Assembly: GCF_042677005.1 (NCBI RefSeq)
Contig: NZ_JBHTIF010000001.1
Coordinates: 1,674,001-1,738,000 of the forward strand
DNA: 64,000 nucleotides
Direction: 5' to 3'
Origin: Lysobacter_I brunescens
Lineage (GTDB): Bacteria; Pseudomonadota; Gammaproteobacteria; Xanthomonadales; Xanthomonadaceae
The notes under the pieces were generated by a model that was given only the letters and a program-made list of their open reading frames with translations, made no database searches and had not been told where the DNA came from. Numbering within the stretch: position 1 is the first letter of the stretch; the number at the start of each line of letters is the position of its first letter. Of this stretch, positions 62,189 to 64,000 are shown piece after piece. The position numbers and the translations under genes are program-made.

Positions 62189-62620
62189 GTGAAATACCTC
62201 CACACCATGGTCCGCATCCGCGACATCGACGCGTCGCTGCGCTTCTACTGCGAGGGCCTTGGCCTGAAGGAAACGCGCCGGATGGAGAACCCGGCCGGGC
62301 GCTTCACCCTGATCTTCCTCGCCGCCGACGAGACCCCGAACGCCGAGATCGAGCTGACGTACAACTGGCCGCCGGAAAACGGCGAGATCGAGGACTACGG
62401 CAGCGCCCGCAACTTCGGCCACCTGGCCTTCCGCGTCGCCGACATCTACGCCACCTGCGCGCGCCTGCAGGCGATGGGCTACACGATCAACCGCCCGCCG
62501 CGCGACGGCCACATGGCCTTCGTCCGTTCCCCGGACCTGATCTCGATCGAACTCCTGCAGGAAGGCCACCTGCCGCCGCAGGAACCCTGGGCGTCGATGC
62601 CCAACACCGGACAGTGGTGA
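62189..62620 (+). CDS. gloA: Lactoylglutathione lyase-like VOC protein (GloA)
   Basis: A 143-aa vicinal-oxygen-chelate protein. KYLHTMVRIRDIDASLRFYCEGLGLKE is a glyoxalase I start with the first metal His. AEIELTYNW, NFGHLAFRVADIYATCARL and ISIELLQEG carry the other Glu/His ligands. It would convert the methylglyoxal-glutathione adduct to lactoylglutathione. The start is GTG 62189, which has CGGAGA 7 bases upstream. The aminotransferase gene starts 8 bases after the stop. Confidence 0.9.
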   Translation: MKYLHTMVRIRDIDASLRFYCEGLGLKETRRMENPAGRFTLIFLAADETPNAEIELTYNWPPENGEIEDYGSARNFGHLAFRVADIYATCARLQAMGYTINRPPRDGHMAFVRSPDLISIELLQEGHLPPQEPWASMPNTGQW

Positions 62621-62628
62621 TCAACAAG

Positions 62629-63855
62629 ATGACGCAGCCCACCGAAGCATTGGTCGCCCTCGGCCAGCAGTACTACCTGCCGGTCTACAGGCCGCGTCAG
62701 CTGATCCTCGACCACGGCAAGGGCAGCCGCGTGTGGGACATCGACGGCCGCGAGTACATCGACCTGGCCGGCGGCATCGCGGTGTGCGGCCTCGGCCACG
62801 CCGATCCCGAACTGGTCGCCGCGCTCACCGAGCAGGCCGGCCGGCTCTGGCACACCAGCAACGTGTTCTACAGCGAACCGCCGGTGCGCCTCGCGGAGGA
62901 ACTGGTCGCCGCCTCGCGCTTCGCCGAGCGCGTCTTCCTGTGCAACTCCGGCGCAGAGGCCAACGAGGCCGCGATCAAGCTCGCGCGCAAGTGGGCCAGC
63001 GCGCAGGGCCGCGCGCCGGATCGCCGCACCATCGTCACCTGTCGCGGCAGCTTCCACGGCCGCACACTCGCTGCCGTCACCGCGACCGCGCAACCGAAGT
63101 ACCAGGAAGGCTACGAGCCGCTGCCCGGCGGTTTTCGTTACGTCGACTTCAACGACCTCGACCAGCTCGACGCCGCGATGGCGTCCGGCGACGTCTGCGC
63201 CGTCATGCTCGAGCCCGTGCAGGGCGAAGGTGGCGTGATGCCGGCGCGCGACGGCTATCTGGCCGGCGTCCGCGCGCTCTGCGACCGACACGACGCGCTG
63301 CTGATCCTCGACGAGATCCAGTGCGGCATGGGCCGCACCGGCCCGCTGTTCGCGCACTGGGGCGACGGCGTGGTGCCGGACATCGTCACCCTCGCCAAGG
63401 CCCTGGGCGGCGGCATGCCGATCGGCGCGATGCTCGCCGGGCCGAAGGCCGCCGAGGCCATGCAGTTCGGCGCGCACGGCACCACCTTCGGCGGCAATCC
63501 GCTTGCCGCCGCCGTCGCCCGCGTCGTGCTGCGCCGGCTGCAGTCGCCGGAGATCGTCGCGAACGTCGCGAAGCAGTCGCAGGCCCTGCGCGACGGCCTC
63601 GCCGCGATCGATGCCGAACTCGGGCTGTTCGCCGAAGTGCGCGGTCGCGGCCTGATGCTCGGTGCCGTGCTCGCGCCGCAGTACGCCGGTCGCGCCGGCG
63701 AGATCCTCGACCGCGCCGCCGCCGAAGGCCTGCTGATGCTGCAGGCGGGCCCCGACGTGCTGCGTTTCGTCCCCGCGCTGAACCTCGCCGACGACGAGCT
63801 CGCCGAAGGCCTCGCGCGGCTGGCGCGCGCGCTGCGGGCGTTCAAGGCGGGTTGA
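62629..63855 (+). CDS. argD: Acetylornithine/aspartate-type class III aminotransferase
   Basis: A 408-aa PLP enzyme of aminotransferase class III. HGKGSRVWDIDGREYIDLAGGIAVCGLGH is the typical start. FLCNSGAEANEAAIKLAR and GSFHGRTLA are cofactor and substrate motifs, LLILDEIQCGMGRTG contains the pyridine-nitrogen Asp, and VTLAKALGGGMPIGAM has the Schiff-base Lys. It fits ArgD/AstC, which transaminate N-acetylornithine or N-succinylornithine. Within the class the substrate is not fixed by sequence; argD is the best guess. ATG 62629 is chosen; GTG 62614 overlaps gloA. Confidence 0.88.
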   Translation: MTQPTEALVALGQQYYLPVYRPRQLILDHGKGSRVWDIDGREYIDLAGGIAVCGLGHADPELVAALTEQAGRLWHTSNVFYSEPPVRLAEELVAASRFAERVFLCNSGAEANEAAIKLARKWASAQGRAPDRRTIVTCRGSFHGRTLAAVTATAQPKYQEGYEPLPGGFRYVDFNDLDQLDAAMASGDVCAVMLEPVQGEGGVMPARDGYLAGVRALCDRHDALLILDEIQCGMGRTGPLFAHWGDGVVPDIVTLAKALGGGMPIGAMLAGPKAAEAMQFGAHGTTFGGNPLAAAVARVVLRRLQSPEIVANVAKQSQALRDGLAAIDAELGLFAEVRGRGLMLGAVLAPQYAGRAGEILDRAAAEGLLMLQAGPDVLRFVPALNLADDELAEGLARLARALRAFKAG

Positions 63856-63866
63856 TCGACCCCGGG

Positions 63867-63915
63867 CCTCTCCCGGCGCGGCTGGCGGCAAGCCCTCAGC
63901 GCGGTCCGGGAGAGG
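63867..63915. repeat. Inverted repeat CCTCTCCCGG/CCGGGAGAGG after argD
   Basis: Perfect 10-bp arms at 63867-63876 and 63906-63915 with a 29-base loop, starting 11 bases past the argD stop. This is a common repeat type in this group; it may be a terminator or a dispersed repeat. Confidence 0.5.
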
Positions 63916-63958
63916 GCTGTGGCATCATCCGGCCATTCCCCCTCGATCCCCGATCACG

Positions 63959-64000
63959 ATGACGGTATCGCAGCCCAATGGATGGCGACGCGCGCTCGCA
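63959..64000 (+). CDS. Start of a further gene (first 14 codons only)
   Basis: ATG 63959 opens a frame MTVSQPNGWRRALA that runs off the window end. Too short to identify. The spacing from argD and the hairpin before it make a new start plausible. Confidence 0.4.
   Translation, partial: MTVSQPNGWRRALA

Noticed and set aside
1..64000. CRISPR arrays, rRNA or tRNA genes
   Set aside because: No regularly spaced identical repeats and no recognisable RNA gene patterns were seen by eye; a covariance-model scan could still find small RNAs.

Overview
The window is GC-rich DNA that codes densely on both strands, with many ATGA or TGATG stop/start overlaps. It most resembles a Lysobacter/Luteimonas/Xanthomonas-type gammaproteobacterium (Xanthomonadales). 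The best evidence is the type II secretion gene order E-F-G-H-I-J-K-L-M-N-D with an XpsN-type protein, a short-lid adenylate kinase, a PPi-type phosphofructokinase, Mpl, and REP-like inverted repeats carrying GGGAGCGACG. The genus assignment is an inference from gene content; no rRNA or tRNA gene was seen.

Layout. 1-11.6 kb: type II secretion operon on the + strand, entered inside gspE, with a GNAT gene and an unknown anchored protein between gspE and gspF. 11.7-14.8 kb: two family 2 glycosyltransferase-like genes and an exported erythromycin-esterase-like protein. 14.8-19.6 kb (- strand): an oxidoreductase/epimerase fusion, a glycosyltransferase, a methyltransferase and a J-domain protein. 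A GC-rich palindromic element occurs at 12.5 and 18.1 kb, bracketing most of these genes.

19.8-29.0 kb (+): polysaccharide genes, in order deacetylase, Wzy/ligase, Wzx flippase, CapK/PaaK-like adenylating enzyme, GT4, second deacetylase, a membrane-anchored unknown and GT2. 29.0-30.1 kb: a small unknown protein and an AcpH-type ACP phosphodiesterase. 30.2-35.9 kb (-): the four-gene ligase-associated DNA-damage-response operon (exonuclease, ATP-dependent ligase, Lhr-type helicase, PdeM). 36.1-44.5 kb (-): the export half of the polysaccharide machinery (Wza-like lipoprotein, Wzz/GumC-like protein, a BY-kinase-like protein with a broken P-loop, an outer-membrane barrel) and two heparinase-II/III-like paralogues. 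Together the two arms look like one Wzx/Wzy exopolysaccharide locus of the type often linked to exosortase A. No exosortase and no initiating phosphoglycosyltransferase is present here.

44.7-47.6 kb: an SdpR-like ArsR autorepressor with a probable AT-rich operator, then a DUF2867-type protein, a DCC-family thiol protein and a membrane protein. 47.6-50.2 kb (-): two exported unknowns and PPi-phosphofructokinase. 50.3-53.3 kb (+): adk and three poorly known genes ending in an AbiEii-like nucleotidyltransferase with an apparent frameshift. 53.4-54.3 kb (-): a secreted protein with internal repeats. 54.5-56.5 kb: mpl and a Lon-N-like protein. 56.6-58.6 kb (-): a DedA-PAP2-LssY fusion. 58.7-64.0 kb (+): a kinase-like protein, an orphan contractile tail sheath protein, an HSDL2-like SDR, a glyoxalase-like protein, an ArgD-type aminotransferase and the first codons of another gene.

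The items most worth follow-up are the orphan sheath gene, the polysaccharide locus with paired lyase-like proteins and a P-loop lacking its lysine, the oxidoreductase-epimerase fusion, and the adk-linked AbiEii-like cassette.
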